A stretch of DNA of 6,114 nt from UMGS1002 sp964570825 (GTDB lineage Bacteria; Bacillota; Clostridia; Oscillospirales; CAG-272), in assembly GCA_964570825.1 (NCBI GenBank), contig CAZMZJ010000037.1, positions 1 through 6,114 on the forward strand, given 5' to 3'. Below, in pieces: positions 6,022 through 6,114 of the stretch. The position numbers and the translations under genes were made by a program. The notes beneath the pieces were generated by a model. The model had not been told where the DNA came from, did no database searches, and was given only the letters and a program-made list of their open reading frames with translations. Positions within the stretch are counted from its first letter, which is position 1; every line of letters begins with the position of its first letter.

Positions 6022-6114
6022 ATGCCACAAAACAAAATCACATTCGGTTTACGCAATGTTCATTACGCTCTTGCGAACCAAGACAGTAATGGAAACTGGA
6101 GCTTTGATACTCCT
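6022..6114 (+). CDS. Major tail protein, phi13-type (3'-truncated by window edge)
   Basis: The first 31 codons are visible, reading MPQNKITFGLRNVHYALAN and then QDSNGNWSFDTP. The N-terminal pattern I-T-F-G-L-R-N-V-H-Y-A is characteristic of the phi13-family major tail proteins that polymerise into the tube of siphovirus tails. GGAGG (6008-6012) sits 9 nt before the ATG, within the end of the terminator gene. The frame is open to the end of the window. Position after the terminator gene agrees. Only the N-terminus can be judged, so length and any C-terminal Ig-like domain are unknown. Confidence 0.85.
   Translation, partial: MPQNKITFGLRNVHYALANQDSNGNWSFDTP

Overview
This window is a slice of the late (virion assembly) gene cluster of a tailed, siphovirus-type phage or prophage with HK97-style capsid assembly. 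All genes lie on the + strand, nearly back to back. No host gene, integrase, lysis, regulatory, tRNA or CRISPR sequence is present, so the sequence alone cannot say whether this is a free phage or an integrated prophage. The host is probably a low-to-moderate GC member of the Bacillota: almost every gene has a strong AGGAGG-type Shine-Dalgarno sequence, A/T-ending codons are common, and the protein set matches Gram-positive siphoviruses. TGG encodes tryptophan, and TGA works as a stop (portal and gp6-like genes), so the mycoplasma-type code 4 is not in use.

Layout, left to right: the large terminase subunit (5' end cut off by the window edge), the portal protein, the prohead protease and the HK97-fold major capsid protein (MCP). 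A 159-nt non-coding gap follows. Then come the gp6-like head-tail connector, the head closure (head-tail joining) protein, an HK97 gp10-like protein, a probable tail terminator/completion protein, and the first 31 codons of a phi13-type major tail protein (cut by the right edge).

The genes form one assembly line. The portal nucleates the procapsid. The MCP co-assembles with the protease, and its N-terminal coiled-coil delta domain acts as an internal scaffold that the protease later removes. The terminase pumps DNA through the portal. The connector and head closure proteins seal the filled head, and the gp10-like and terminator proteins join it to the tail tube built from the major tail protein. 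Gene junctions are overlaps of 4, 14 or 19 nt or gaps of 13 nt or less, which suggests one polycistronic late transcript.

The exception is the gap at 4498-4656 between the MCP and connector genes. It carries no plausible + strand ORF, but it has a perfect 7-bp hairpin, a short hairpin with a cUUCGg tetraloop and several longer-range complementarities. It is the best candidate here for something undescribed, either a structured RNA or a mobile-intron relic. Everything else is a conventional structural module.
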